Origin: Flammeovirgaceae bacterium 311
Lineage (GTDB): Bacteria; Bacteroidota; Bacteroidia; Cytophagales; Cyclobacteriaceae
Direction of reading: 5' to 3'
DNA: 64,000 bases
Assembly: GCA_000597885.1 (NCBI GenBank)
Contig: CP004371.1
Span: forward strand, 248,001-312,000
Part shown: piece by piece, positions 9,743 to 18,297 of the stretch
Layout: each line of letters begins with the position of its first letter
How positions within the stretch are numbered: the first letter of the stretch is position 1
The notes under the pieces: model-generated
The model's input: the letters and a program-made list of their open reading frames with translations, nothing else
Told to the model about the DNA's origin: nothing
Database searches by the model: none
Made by a program: the position numbers and the translations under genes

Positions 9743-10951
9743 ATGAGAAAGCTACTACTTACGCGGCTAATGCTTTTTGCAATGCTGCCACTTTTTATCT
9801 TTTCCTGTGGTAAGGATGATGACCCCGCTCCACAAGTATTGCAGCCTAAACTGGATGGCGTGTATGTGTATGGTACCAATACAGTGGCAGATGTGCCTAC
9901 CGCTCCGGCGGCCAGGTTATCAGGTGCCACACTGAATCCGGCAAAGAGTAGCGGAGCCGCTACCATGCCTGGAGTGTATGGAAAATATATGTACATAGGT
10001 GCTAACAGTACGATTCAGATTTCAGAAGTAGAAAATGAGGTTGCAACGGTATATGGAGCGGAAAACGGAGGCACACGCATAGCCGGCGAGGAACTTGATC
10101 ATACAGATGTACAGGATGAGTTTATCCAGGGCACACTGGAAGCAAACGCCGCTCCCATCGAAATCAGCGAAGAGGGGCTCTATTACCTGTTTGTGAATAC
10201 GAATGATATGCATTTCAGACTGATGAGGGTGGAGCCAGAGATGTTTGGAGATACCCAGCCCGGACAATGGACAACTGGTACTGCTCTGCCAATGGTATCT
10301 GCAGACAGGGACGGAGCTGTTTTTGAGGCAAACGGAGTTTCCCTGCGGGGCGAATCTGGGTATAAATACAGGTTGAACAAGGGGTATGAAGTTTATAATG
10401 ATGGGTCCATGGCTACTTTAACATTTCTTGGTGTGGAAAGCTATGGTGCTGCATGGGATGCCGGTGTAAATGAGCTGATCTATAAAGATGAAAACATTCC
10501 TCATCAGGAAACAGGTGTGTTCACGGTAAGACTTGAATATGACGCTGCAACAGGAGAGTGGACTGAGACAAAAATTAAAGACTACAGCACTACCCAGGTT
10601 GGCCTGTTTGGCAATGCTTATACGTTGCCCAATGGTGAAGCTGCAGCATGGAATGAAGCCTACGGTTTAACTACCCCTGAGAAAGACGGGAATGTGTATA
10701 CCTGGAGCTGGAATGATGTAGCACTCATAGAAGGTGGAGAATTTGTGTTACTGGAGAACGGAGAGTGGGGCGGACTTGCTGTGTTGTATAATGATGCCAC
10801 TGAGAGGGCTGGCAATGCCTTTGATGAAGGGGTTACAAAAGCAGAGGGAAGTGAAAACTTTATGGTGGTAGCTGGCGGAGAGTATGATATTTCTCTGGCC
10901 ATAGATGTGGAAACCGGTACCCGTACCCTGACCATTGCAAACAGCAACTGA
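9743..10951 (+). CDS. SusE/SusF-like outer surface lipoprotein (putative glycan-binding)
   Basis: A 402-residue lipoprotein with Cys22 (FIFSC) followed by GKDDD, an acidic stretch that matches the lipoprotein export signal used to place proteins on the outer surface in Bacteroidota. It lacks catalytic motifs. The C-terminal part (about 285-402) contains the pattern LFGNAYTLPNGEAAAWN, then WSWNDVALIEGGEFVLLENGEW, resembling the repeated carbohydrate-binding modules of SusE/SusF that bind starch with aromatic residues. Its place directly after SusC/SusD and before GH97 mirrors the sus locus order. The family call rests on pattern and position and is moderate. A long stem-loop follows the stop codon. 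Confidence 0.6.
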   Translation: MRKLLLTRLMLFAMLPLFIFSCGKDDDPAPQVLQPKLDGVYVYGTNTVADVPTAPAARLSGATLNPAKSSGAATMPGVYGKYMYIGANSTIQISEVENEVATVYGAENGGTRIAGEELDHTDVQDEFIQGTLEANAAPIEISEEGLYYLFVNTNDMHFRLMRVEPEMFGDTQPGQWTTGTALPMVSADRDGAVFEANGVSLRGESGYKYRLNKGYEVYNDGSMATLTFLGVESYGAAWDAGVNELIYKDENIPHQETGVFTVRLEYDAATGEWTETKIKDYSTTQVGLFGNAYTLPNGEAAAWNEAYGLTTPEKDGNVYTWSWNDVALIEGGEFVLLENGEWGGLAVLYNDATERAGNAFDEGVTKAEGSENFMVVAGGEYDISLAIDVETGTRTLTIANSN

Positions 10952-10960
10952 TCCTTTTTT

Positions 10961-10995
10961 GCCACTGTAATGCCTGATACAGGTATTGCAGTGGC
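10961..10995 (+). other. Long intergenic stem-loop between SusE/F-like and GH97 genes
   Basis: Arms of 16 bases (GCCACTGTAATGCCTG and CAGGTATTGCAGTGGC) surround a three-base loop, with every position paired if two G-U pairs are allowed. No T-run follows on the plus strand (the next bases are TAAAATTC), so it is not a classical intrinsic terminator. It starts 9 bases after the SusE/F-like stop and could stabilise the 3' end of the SusCDE transcript or partially terminate it. Confidence 0.6.
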
Positions 10996-11233
10996 TAAAA
11001 TTCATCAATCATGTACCCATGTAAATCCGCTGGACTTAACCTACAAATTGCTGTGTCTGCGAAAAGCATGACCCTGGCGCAGGTTTAGTGATGTACCTGT
11101 TACGAAAGCTTCATGGCTTGCCCGTATGGTAGCAGCAGGCATAAATAGCCCGGCACCTGCTCCCCGGCAATGCCAAGCCTGATTGATGTAGATAAAAGAT
11201 ACTCCGCTTATAGAATATTTATCCTAGAACAGA

Positions 11234-13357
11234 ATGAAAATAGATTACCACCTGTGGAGAACCATGCTGTTGATGGCAGTGATGGTATGGCTGAGCTCTT
11301 GTGGAGATAAAAGTATTCCCACCGCTGATGGTGAAGCAGAGGGTATCTCCAGAATTACATCGCCATCCGGACAGATTGCAGTTACTTTTTTCCTGACTGC
11401 TGATCAGGAACCTGCCTACAGGGTTTTTTATCAGAATAAAGTAGTTATAGATACTTCACTGCTTGGTTTTGAATTCCGGGACCAGCCGGCTTTGCAGGCT
11501 AATCTTCGCATCAATGCTGTTGCAGTAGATTCTCTGAAAGAAACATGGCAAATGCCCTGGGGGGAACAGACGGATGTGCTGAATCACTACAAGCAGCTAA
11601 ATGTGCAATTGCAGGAAGATAAACCGGAAGGACGACAGGTAAATTTATGTTTCAGGGTATTTGATGATGGTATGGCTTTTCGCTATAGCTTTCCTGTACA
11701 GGCCCATATGGATGAAGTGCTGATAACAGAAGAAACTACCCAGTTTAAGCTAACAGGAGATCATGATTCCTGGTGGATCCCGGGCGACTGGGACAGCTTT
11801 GAACACCTCTATAACAGAACACCGGTCTCTAAAATAAACGCACTGGCACTGGGAGATCCGGGCATTATCTACAGCCATATTGTGGAAAATGCCGTGCACA
11901 CCCCCTTTACCATGAAGAGCGCGGATGGTGTGTACCTAAGCATACATGAGGCCAACCTTACAGACTATGCCGGCATGACGTTGCTTGCCGATACCAGCAA
12001 ACTGTTGCTGCAAAGTGCTCTTGTTGGCTCTGAGGTAACAGGGTATGCCGTTAAAAGATCGCTGCCCTTCGATACCCCCTGGCGCACCATTATAATCACT
12101 GATAAGGCAGGTGGGCTGATCGATTCTAAAATGATCCTCAACCTGAATGAGCCAAACCGCCTTGGAGATGTATCATGGATAAAACCCATGAAGTACAACG
12201 GTATCTGGTGGGAAATGCACCTTGATAAATCTGGCTGGGATATGGAAAGCGGCAAACATGGTGCTACTACAGAAAACACTAAACGCTACATAGATTTTGC
12301 CGCAGCCAATAACCTGAAGGGGGTGCTGGTGGAAGGTTGGAATACCGGATGGGACCGCTGGGTGGGTTTTCCGGATAGGGAAGGGGTTTTTGATTTTGTA
12401 ACTCCCTATGCAGATTATAACCTGGAAGAAGTAACCCGCTATGCAAAGGAGAAAGGGGTGGAGATTATTATGCATCATGAAACCTCAGCGGCACCACGTA
12501 CCTATGAACAACAACTGAATGCCGCCTATCAGCTTATGCAAAAGCATGGGATCAGTTCTGCAAAGCTGGGATATGTGGGAGAGATTATTCCCAAAGGAGA
12601 GCACCAGCAGGGGCAGTGGATGGTGAACCACTACCGACGTGTGCTGGAAACTGCAGCGAAATACGAGATTTCTATCAATATTCATGAACCTGTAAAACCT
12701 ACAGGCTTGAGAAGAACCTATCCAAACCTGATTTCAGGAGAGGCCGTGCGCGGACAGGAATTTAATGCATGGGCCAGCGATGGTGGCAACCCACCCGATC
12801 ATTTAACCATTGTGCCTTTTACAAGGATGTTGGCCGGACCTATTGATTATACACCGGGAATCTTCAGGATCAAACTGGCACCCTTCAAACCAAAAAATCA
12901 GGTGAACACCACGCTGGCACAACAGCTTGCACTTTACGTAATTGTATACAGCCCGGTACAAATGGCTGCAGATTTACCAGAGCATTACCAGAACCACCCT
13001 GCTTTTCAGTTTATCAGGGATGTTGGTGTAGACTGGGAGCAAAGTAAGGTACTGGATGCTGAAATAGGGGAGCATGTAACCATTGTGCGAAAGGAAAGAA
13101 AAACAGGCAACTGGTTTTTAGGCAGTATCACAAATGAGCAACCCCGCCAAGTAGTGCTGGATTTTAGTTTTCTGGAAAATAACGAAAAGTACAGGGCTAC
13201 AATCTACAAAGACGGAGCTAATGCACATTGGAATAACAACCCCACTGCTTATGTGATAGAAGAAATGGAGGTAGACAAAGATACCCGGCTGGACATGTCA
13301 CTTGCAGCGGGTGGTGGTGTTGCAATAAGCTTATTTCCAGTAGCCAATATACATTAG
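11234..13357 (+). CDS. GH97 glycoside hydrolase, SusB-like alpha-glucosidase
   Basis: A 707-residue lipoprotein (Cys23, WLSSC) of glycoside hydrolase family 97. An N-terminal beta-supersandwich (about 40-290) precedes a TIM barrel (about 310-600) and a C-terminal beta domain. The barrel contains GVLVEGWNTGWDRWVGFP, IIMHHETSA (about 411-418), INIHEPVKPTGLRRTYPN (about 480-497) and SGEAVRGQEFNAW. The glutamates in HHE, HEP, GEAV and GQE match the Ca-binding and catalytic glutamates of inverting SusB-type enzymes rather than the retaining alpha-galactosidase subgroup. It should release glucose from alpha-glucan oligosaccharides, probably in the periplasm. The lipid anchor differs from soluble SusB. 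Confidence 0.9.
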   Translation: MKIDYHLWRTMLLMAVMVWLSSCGDKSIPTADGEAEGISRITSPSGQIAVTFFLTADQEPAYRVFYQNKVVIDTSLLGFEFRDQPALQANLRINAVAVDSLKETWQMPWGEQTDVLNHYKQLNVQLQEDKPEGRQVNLCFRVFDDGMAFRYSFPVQAHMDEVLITEETTQFKLTGDHDSWWIPGDWDSFEHLYNRTPVSKINALALGDPGIIYSHIVENAVHTPFTMKSADGVYLSIHEANLTDYAGMTLLADTSKLLLQSALVGSEVTGYAVKRSLPFDTPWRTIIITDKAGGLIDSKMILNLNEPNRLGDVSWIKPMKYNGIWWEMHLDKSGWDMESGKHGATTENTKRYIDFAAANNLKGVLVEGWNTGWDRWVGFPDREGVFDFVTPYADYNLEEVTRYAKEKGVEIIMHHETSAAPRTYEQQLNAAYQLMQKHGISSAKLGYVGEIIPKGEHQQGQWMVNHYRRVLETAAKYEISINIHEPVKPTGLRRTYPNLISGEAVRGQEFNAWASDGGNPPDHLTIVPFTRMLAGPIDYTPGIFRIKLAPFKPKNQVNTTLAQQLALYVIVYSPVQMAADLPEHYQNHPAFQFIRDVGVDWEQSKVLDAEIGEHVTIVRKERKTGNWFLGSITNEQPRQVVLDFSFLENNEKYRATIYKDGANAHWNNNPTAYVIEEMEVDKDTRLDMSLAAGGGVAISLFPVANIH

Positions 13358-13407
13358 GAGAGAGGCTTACGGATCAATTCTTTTATTGAAGGAGTGAAGT
13401 TGAGTTA

Positions 13408-14910
13408 ATGCCATGTTTTTTATGTTATACTATGATTAGTACCTATACGATGAGGGGAGTACTTTTACCACTGATCTTTCTGTTCTTTTATTCAGTGAAT
13501 GCCTGGAGCCAGAAGCCCGTGCAGAAAACCAATAACATGAAAGTGTACATGCACTACATGCCCTGGTTTGAAACCCCCGAAACCATAGGCCGCTGGGGCT
13601 GGCACTGGACTATGCAGACTAAAAACCCAAATAAAATTGTAGATGGAAAGCGTGAGATTGCTGCTCATTATTACCCGCTTATTGGTCCCTACGCCAGCCG
13701 TGATCATGATGTGATTGAATACCATATGCTGCTGATGAAGCTTTCCGGTATAGATGGCGTGCTGATTAACTGGTATGGCACCCAGGGTTCCAATGGAGAT
13801 ATACAGGATCTGCTTACCAGCTCAAATGCCATTGTTTCGCAGCTGGATAACTATGGAATGGAGTTTGGGGTGGTCCTGGAAGACCGTTTCAGCAGGAATA
13901 TTGATGATGCCAAGGCTAACGTCCGTTATCTGAAAGATAATTACTTCAATAATCCCGCCTATATCAGAAGGGGTGACAATCAAGATCCTTTGCTTGCTGT
14001 ATTTGGTCCGATAACATTTCAGCAGCCTGCCCAGTGGGCAGATATTCTGGCCGAAGCAGGGGAAGATGTGGAGTTTTTAACACTCTGGTATGAGTCTGGC
14101 GATGCAGGCGAAGTGGCAGATGGAGAATATGCATGGGTATATCAGGATAATAACAACCACATCAACCACCTACAGAACTTTTATGCTAACCGCACATCGC
14201 AATCAAAAACATTAATGGGTAGTGCATATCCCGGCTTCAATGATTTCTACAAAGAAGGAGGTTCCGGCGAGGGTTATTTTACCATACCTCACAATGGTGG
14301 CGCCACCCTTGATCAAACACTGGCCAAGCTGGTGGAGCACGAAAGCAAGATAGACCTGGTGCAACTGGTTACCTGGAACGACTATGGTGAAGGAACCATC
14401 TTTGAACCAACCCAGGAAACAGGTTTTGAGTACCTAAAGAAGGTACAGACTTATACTGGGGTTACTTATGGAGAAGCAGAACTTGAGTTGGTGTATAAAT
14501 TATACAGGCTGCGTAAGGAACATAAAAATGATGAACAGATACAGCAGCAGTTAAACCTGGCGGCAGCGCACCTGGCAAATCTGGAAATTGCAGAAGCCAA
14601 ATCAATCCTGGAGGCATTTGTACTCGGATTATTTGAGGGCAGCATTCAGCAGCAGTATCATCAGTTGCCTTTTCAGCTGTATCCTAATCCACTCAAAGGC
14701 CAAACACTTCATTTGCAATTTGAACAAATCAACAGCCCCACCCGGCTTTCCATTAGTGCACTTTCAGGAAAATTAATTTATAGCAAAGCTTACCCCGGGG
14801 GTCTTAGTGAAATAGTTCTATCGATGGATAAATTTAAAAATGGAATTTACATCGTTCAGCTGCAGTCGGCAAGTTCGGTAGGTACACAAAAAGTGGTAAT
14901 CAGCAGATAG
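13408..14910 (+). CDS. GH71/GH99-like glycoside hydrolase with type IX secretion sorting tail
   Basis: A 500-residue secreted enzyme. The signal peptide is best seen from the internal Met at 13450 (MRGVLLPLIFLFFYSVNAWS), a likely alternative start. The catalytic domain (about 45-360) opens with KVYMHYMPWFETP, typical of the GH71/GH99 clan, and contains VTWNDYGEGTIFEP (about 318-331). The TWNDYGE form is GH71-like (fungal alpha-1,3-glucanases), while the EGT continuation resembles the GH99 acid/base loop, so linkage specificity (alpha-1,3-glucan or alpha-mannan) is open. Residues about 424-500 (YPNPLKGQ to TQKVVISR) form a type IX sorting domain, implying export to the cell surface. It follows GH97 by 50 bases and converges on the regulator gene at 14919. 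Confidence 0.8.
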   Translation: MPCFLCYTMISTYTMRGVLLPLIFLFFYSVNAWSQKPVQKTNNMKVYMHYMPWFETPETIGRWGWHWTMQTKNPNKIVDGKREIAAHYYPLIGPYASRDHDVIEYHMLLMKLSGIDGVLINWYGTQGSNGDIQDLLTSSNAIVSQLDNYGMEFGVVLEDRFSRNIDDAKANVRYLKDNYFNNPAYIRRGDNQDPLLAVFGPITFQQPAQWADILAEAGEDVEFLTLWYESGDAGEVADGEYAWVYQDNNNHINHLQNFYANRTSQSKTLMGSAYPGFNDFYKEGGSGEGYFTIPHNGGATLDQTLAKLVEHESKIDLVQLVTWNDYGEGTIFEPTQETGFEYLKKVQTYTGVTYGEAELELVYKLYRLRKEHKNDEQIQQQLNLAAAHLANLEIAEAKSILEAFVLGLFEGSIQQQYHQLPFQLYPNPLKGQTLHLQFEQINSPTRLSISALSGKLIYSKAYPGGLSEIVLSMDKFKNGIYIVQLQSASSVGTQKVVISR

Positions 14911-14918
14911 CAGGGGTG

Positions 14919-16520
14919 TTAAACCGTTTCTATTTCCATGATCCTTTTCTCGAACTCCTCGTTCGGCACAATGGCCTTGTTTTTAATGCGGGTTTTGTAG
15001 GCATAAATGGTGTTAACGGAGTAGCCCAGTATCTTGGCTATTTTATCATTATCAGAAATACCCATCCTGATAAGGGCAAAAATTCTTAAATCGGTGTTCA
15101 GCAGCTGCATGTCTCCTAAACAAACCTGGTCTTCCTCTTTGAAGAGGGTATTGTAACTGGATATAAAATCAGGGAACAGCTTCAGGAAAACCTTATCAAA
15201 GCTTTTATAAAGTTCTTCACGTTCTTTCTTCAGGTCTATATTTTTGACCACATAACGCAGGTGATCAAAACGCTTGGTTGTGAGGTTATGATCTACTGAT
15301 TCCTTAAACTTCTCTATTTTATCAAGATACTCTGAGTTGATATTGAAGTAATACCCGATATACTCTTCCTTGATTTTGTTAGCCTCCAGTAGTTTATGAT
15401 TAGTGTGCTGAAGCGAGCTGTTGGATTTTAAAATTTCCTTATCGGCCAATTTAAGTTTTTTAAGCTGCTTAAGGATAATCAGAATAAATAAAAATACACA
15501 GAGGATTAGCACTGTTACCACCACGGCATAGGTGATAATTCGTTGTTTTTGTCCTTCTACAATAATTGATTTTTCTTCTTCTATGATGGGTAATATAGTG
15601 CCTACCCTGATCTTGCGGTGACGGGCATTGTAAAAATTAGCATCATTGAGAGCATGACGGGTGTACTCGTACGCTTTTCTGATCTGTCCCTGCTGACGTA
15701 AAATATCAGCAATGATCAGGATAGCAGCTGTTTCTTTGATAGAGGCTTTTATATCAAAAATAGCAGCCTTTGCCAACAGTCCGATGGCTTTGTCCGTATT
15801 GCCGAGCCTTAGGTAAATATCACTAAGGGTAGAGGCTACAACTGCTGCCTGGTGGTATGTAAGATCACTTCTGGTATTGAGCTGCTCCAGATCCGAAAGA
15901 CCTTCGTTGATATTCAGCATCCTGGCATTTCTTAAGCCCCTGAAATACAGGTATTCAAACGATTGAGGAGCTGAAAATAAAAGAACAGAATCTATAAACT
16001 GATTTCCCATGGTGTTATACACCCGGGTATAATATGAATCAGAATTAAAATCTGCAATTCCATAATAAACACGGGCCATCAGCGAAAAATACTCAGGCTT
16101 TGTTGTATGAGGCAGTGTTGGCGTGTGGATGGTGCCAAGTGTGTCAATCGCTTCTTTGTACATCCCCGACGAAAGAAATATAAATCCAAACTGCATGCGG
16201 GCGGCAGTAATCTTATCGGTATCCTTTAACTCTCTGGCTACCTTTTGTAATTTATTAGCATAAGTAAAGGCAGAATCGAAGTTGAAAGACTGGTATTCAC
16301 TAAAGATCCGGTAGTTTAGGTTATACCTGTCTGTCAGGCTGATTTCTGCTGACTGCAGCTTCCCCTTCAGAGAAGAAATGCGTTCCAGCTTGTGCGCAAC
16401 ATACACTTCCATAACTGCTAACTCACGATCCAGCTCCTGCAAAAGACTATCAGTAGGGGAGTTGGCCGCAGCAGTTATATAACTCATGAGGAGCAGAGCT
16501 ATACAAAAAAGTTTTTTCAT
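14919..16520 (-). CDS. SusR-like membrane-bound transcriptional regulator (DUF6377 family)
   Basis: A 533-residue regulator. An N-terminal signal-like segment is followed by a helical TPR-type periplasmic sensor region (about 25-320), one strong transmembrane helix (about 326-350, VVVTVLILCVFLFILIILK), a coiled-coil linker, and a cytoplasmic part. That part contains KEEYIGYYFNINSEYLDKIEKF, diagnostic of DUF6377, and ends in a helix-turn-helix (about 488-515, DNDKIAKILGYSVNTIYAYK). SusR, the starch regulator of Bacteroides thetaiotaomicron, has this kind of layout, so it probably senses an oligosaccharide in the periplasm and activates the adjacent PUL1. It is convergent with the GH71/99-like gene, leaving only 8 bases between stops. 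Confidence 0.75.
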   Translation of the reverse strand: MKKLFCIALLLMSYITAAANSPTDSLLQELDRELAVMEVYVAHKLERISSLKGKLQSAEISLTDRYNLNYRIFSEYQSFNFDSAFTYANKLQKVARELKDTDKITAARMQFGFIFLSSGMYKEAIDTLGTIHTPTLPHTTKPEYFSLMARVYYGIADFNSDSYYTRVYNTMGNQFIDSVLLFSAPQSFEYLYFRGLRNARMLNINEGLSDLEQLNTRSDLTYHQAAVVASTLSDIYLRLGNTDKAIGLLAKAAIFDIKASIKETAAILIIADILRQQGQIRKAYEYTRHALNDANFYNARHRKIRVGTILPIIEEEKSIIVEGQKQRIITYAVVVTVLILCVFLFILIILKQLKKLKLADKEILKSNSSLQHTNHKLLEANKIKEEYIGYYFNINSEYLDKIEKFKESVDHNLTTKRFDHLRYVVKNIDLKKEREELYKSFDKVFLKLFPDFISSYNTLFKEEDQVCLGDMQLLNTDLRIFALIRMGISDNDKIAKILGYSVNTIYAYKTRIKNKAIVPNEEFEKRIMEIETV

Positions 16521-16873
16521 CTAAATCTGATATGTAGCAAAGCTTTACAATTACCTTCTAAGGGTGCATTTTTTTAGAATCGTAAAACCTAAATTAAGAT
16601 TTTAATTAGATTTTGACATGTACGAGAGGGATAAATTTATACTTAAAAAAAGCATAAAATGATGGAAAGCACGCCCAAAATCAGGTATATCATCAACATT
16701 TATTCCTGAAGAGTTTGTAGATATTTCCACTGCAGTTGAAATTTCTGCAAAAGGTTGCCTACATCCAACTCTGATAATTGGCCGATCCGCTCATAGTTTA
16801 CCTGTTACGGAAGTTTGATCAGATCAGGGTAGACCGTATGCTGAACACCAGTAAAAAGGCGTTTACCTAAAAT
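16521..16873. other. Intergenic region upstream of the SusR-like gene
   Basis: These 353 AT-rich bases separate the CE2 esterase stop from the SusR-like start, both on the minus strand. I see no coding pattern, no strong terminator and no convincing promoter box. It presumably holds the promoter of the regulator gene. Confidence 0.3.
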
Positions 16874-18016
16874 TTACCATCCCATCACTTTCATGTAAAA
16901 GGGTATGAGCACTTCTGCCATTTGTGCATGATCCTTCCGGTCGGGGTGGTAGCCACAACCATGTGGTACGATCGATTCAAAATTATAGACAGCAATGGGT
17001 TTGCTGCGCTGGCCCTGTCGGTTAAAGTGATGCTGCACTGCCTGCAGGCAGTTAAGGAAAACAGCACCCTTTTCGCCACTTACCATTGGGCTGGTAAGCA
17101 GGCATACCTGTGTGTCTGGGTATTTGTTGTAGATTGTATTAACAAACTCAATGTAGCTGCTAACAAATACAGCTGAATCAAAAGCAAGACGCTCTTTAAT
17201 GCCATCGCCATCAGAAAAATCGTTTGTTCCCAGGCAAATACTGACCAGATCAGGACTGAAATTTTCAAAATTCCATTTTTTTTCGCCTTCAGTGTTCAAA
17301 TACAGGTTTTCGTAAACATCTGGCATTACAGGTGAGGGGCTGTTCCAGTTCCGGTACATACCAATACCAGAAACAGAGCTTAGCATATACCGGGTATTAA
17401 GGGCTCTGGCTACCCTTGGTCCATATGCCCAGTAGGCATTATGCTGGTCGTACCATACCCCCGTATCACAGGGTACTTCTTTCCAGTCTACACCCATACC
17501 ACAGGTAATGGAATTGCCTATAAACTCTATGCTTCTCATGGGTGCAGGAGGGAGCTCACCCAGGCTAAGTGTTTGTACGCCTCCAAAAGCAATACTGCCA
17601 TTTTGGGCTTCTGTTGCTTTCAGTACTTTAAGCTTGTGGAATGCCTCTGCAGAAGAATAAGGTTGTGGGCTTCCAAGCACGACAGGAACCTGCACAGTAT
17701 AGGGCTCCATCGCATTGCGCTCCAGTTTGACCCTTCCCATATACTCCCCGTCAAGCTCCAGCGAAACATAATTGTGTTCAGCAGCCGGATTCATTTTCTG
17801 AAGATAAACCCGACAGGAATCTCCCTGAAAGGAAAATTCCACAGAAGAGGCAGAACCAACCAGTAAAGGTTTTTCAGTTTCTGTAAAATCTATACGGCCG
17901 GTATAACGCAGTAATTCATGTTCCGGAGAGTATTGTTGCAGGCTGCTTTTAGAAATGGTTGAACAGGCAAAGAAAGGAGATAAAACAAGCAGCAACAGGT
18001 AATAAGGCTTCATCAT
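16874..18016 (-). CDS. CE2-type acetyl esterase, SGNH-fold lipoprotein
   Basis: A 380-residue lipoprotein (Cys18, PFFAC). An N-terminal jelly-roll domain (about 35-155) precedes an SGNH hydrolase domain with block I IEFIGNSITCGMG (catalytic Ser near 170), block III GTNDFSDG (about 262-269) and a C-terminal HPDRKDHA (Asp/His). This two-domain layout is that of carbohydrate esterase family 2, which removes acetyl groups from plant or bacterial polysaccharides. It diverges from the GH15 gene and neighbours the SusR-like regulator, so the PUL1 substrate may be acetylated. Exact acyl and sugar specificity is not readable. Confidence 0.8.
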   Translation of the reverse strand: MMKPYYLLLLVLSPFFACSTISKSSLQQYSPEHELLRYTGRIDFTETEKPLLVGSASSVEFSFQGDSCRVYLQKMNPAAEHNYVSLELDGEYMGRVKLERNAMEPYTVQVPVVLGSPQPYSSAEAFHKLKVLKATEAQNGSIAFGGVQTLSLGELPPAPMRSIEFIGNSITCGMGVDWKEVPCDTGVWYDQHNAYWAYGPRVARALNTRYMLSSVSGIGMYRNWNSPSPVMPDVYENLYLNTEGEKKWNFENFSPDLVSICLGTNDFSDGDGIKERLAFDSAVFVSSYIEFVNTIYNKYPDTQVCLLTSPMVSGEKGAVFLNCLQAVQHHFNRQGQRSKPIAVYNFESIVPHGCGYHPDRKDHAQMAEVLIPFYMKVMGW

Positions 18017-18297
18017 AGCAGATTTTAGAACTGCAAATTATAATATTTTATGAGAATTTAGCTCAAGACCGTTAGTTCGCACACTAAAATATATAGAAGC
18101 AGTGTGCTCTTACATATGATCTTACCGTTAGTTAATTTGGTTCTTCGAAAACCTGCTCATATCCAGTAATTTACAGACATTATTTGGTCTATGGCCTCTG
18201 TTAGGTTAACCTACTTATGGTATGTTTAAATCTAGTATTTAGGCTTATTACCATCAATTAGCAAACACACTGTTAAAAAAATGGGTTTGGCTAATAT

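Noticed and set aside
13358-13407. Separate promoter or terminator between GH97 and the GH71/99-like gene
   Set aside because: The 50-base gap shows no hairpin and no TAnnTTTG box; co-transcription is simpler.
16965-16980. ATCGATT motif within the CE2 esterase gene
   Set aside because: Coding location and poor flank match; no promoter nearby.
17441-17866. 141-codon plus-strand open frame opposite the CE2 gene
   Set aside because: It is antisense to a gene with clear catalytic motifs and shows no family pattern.
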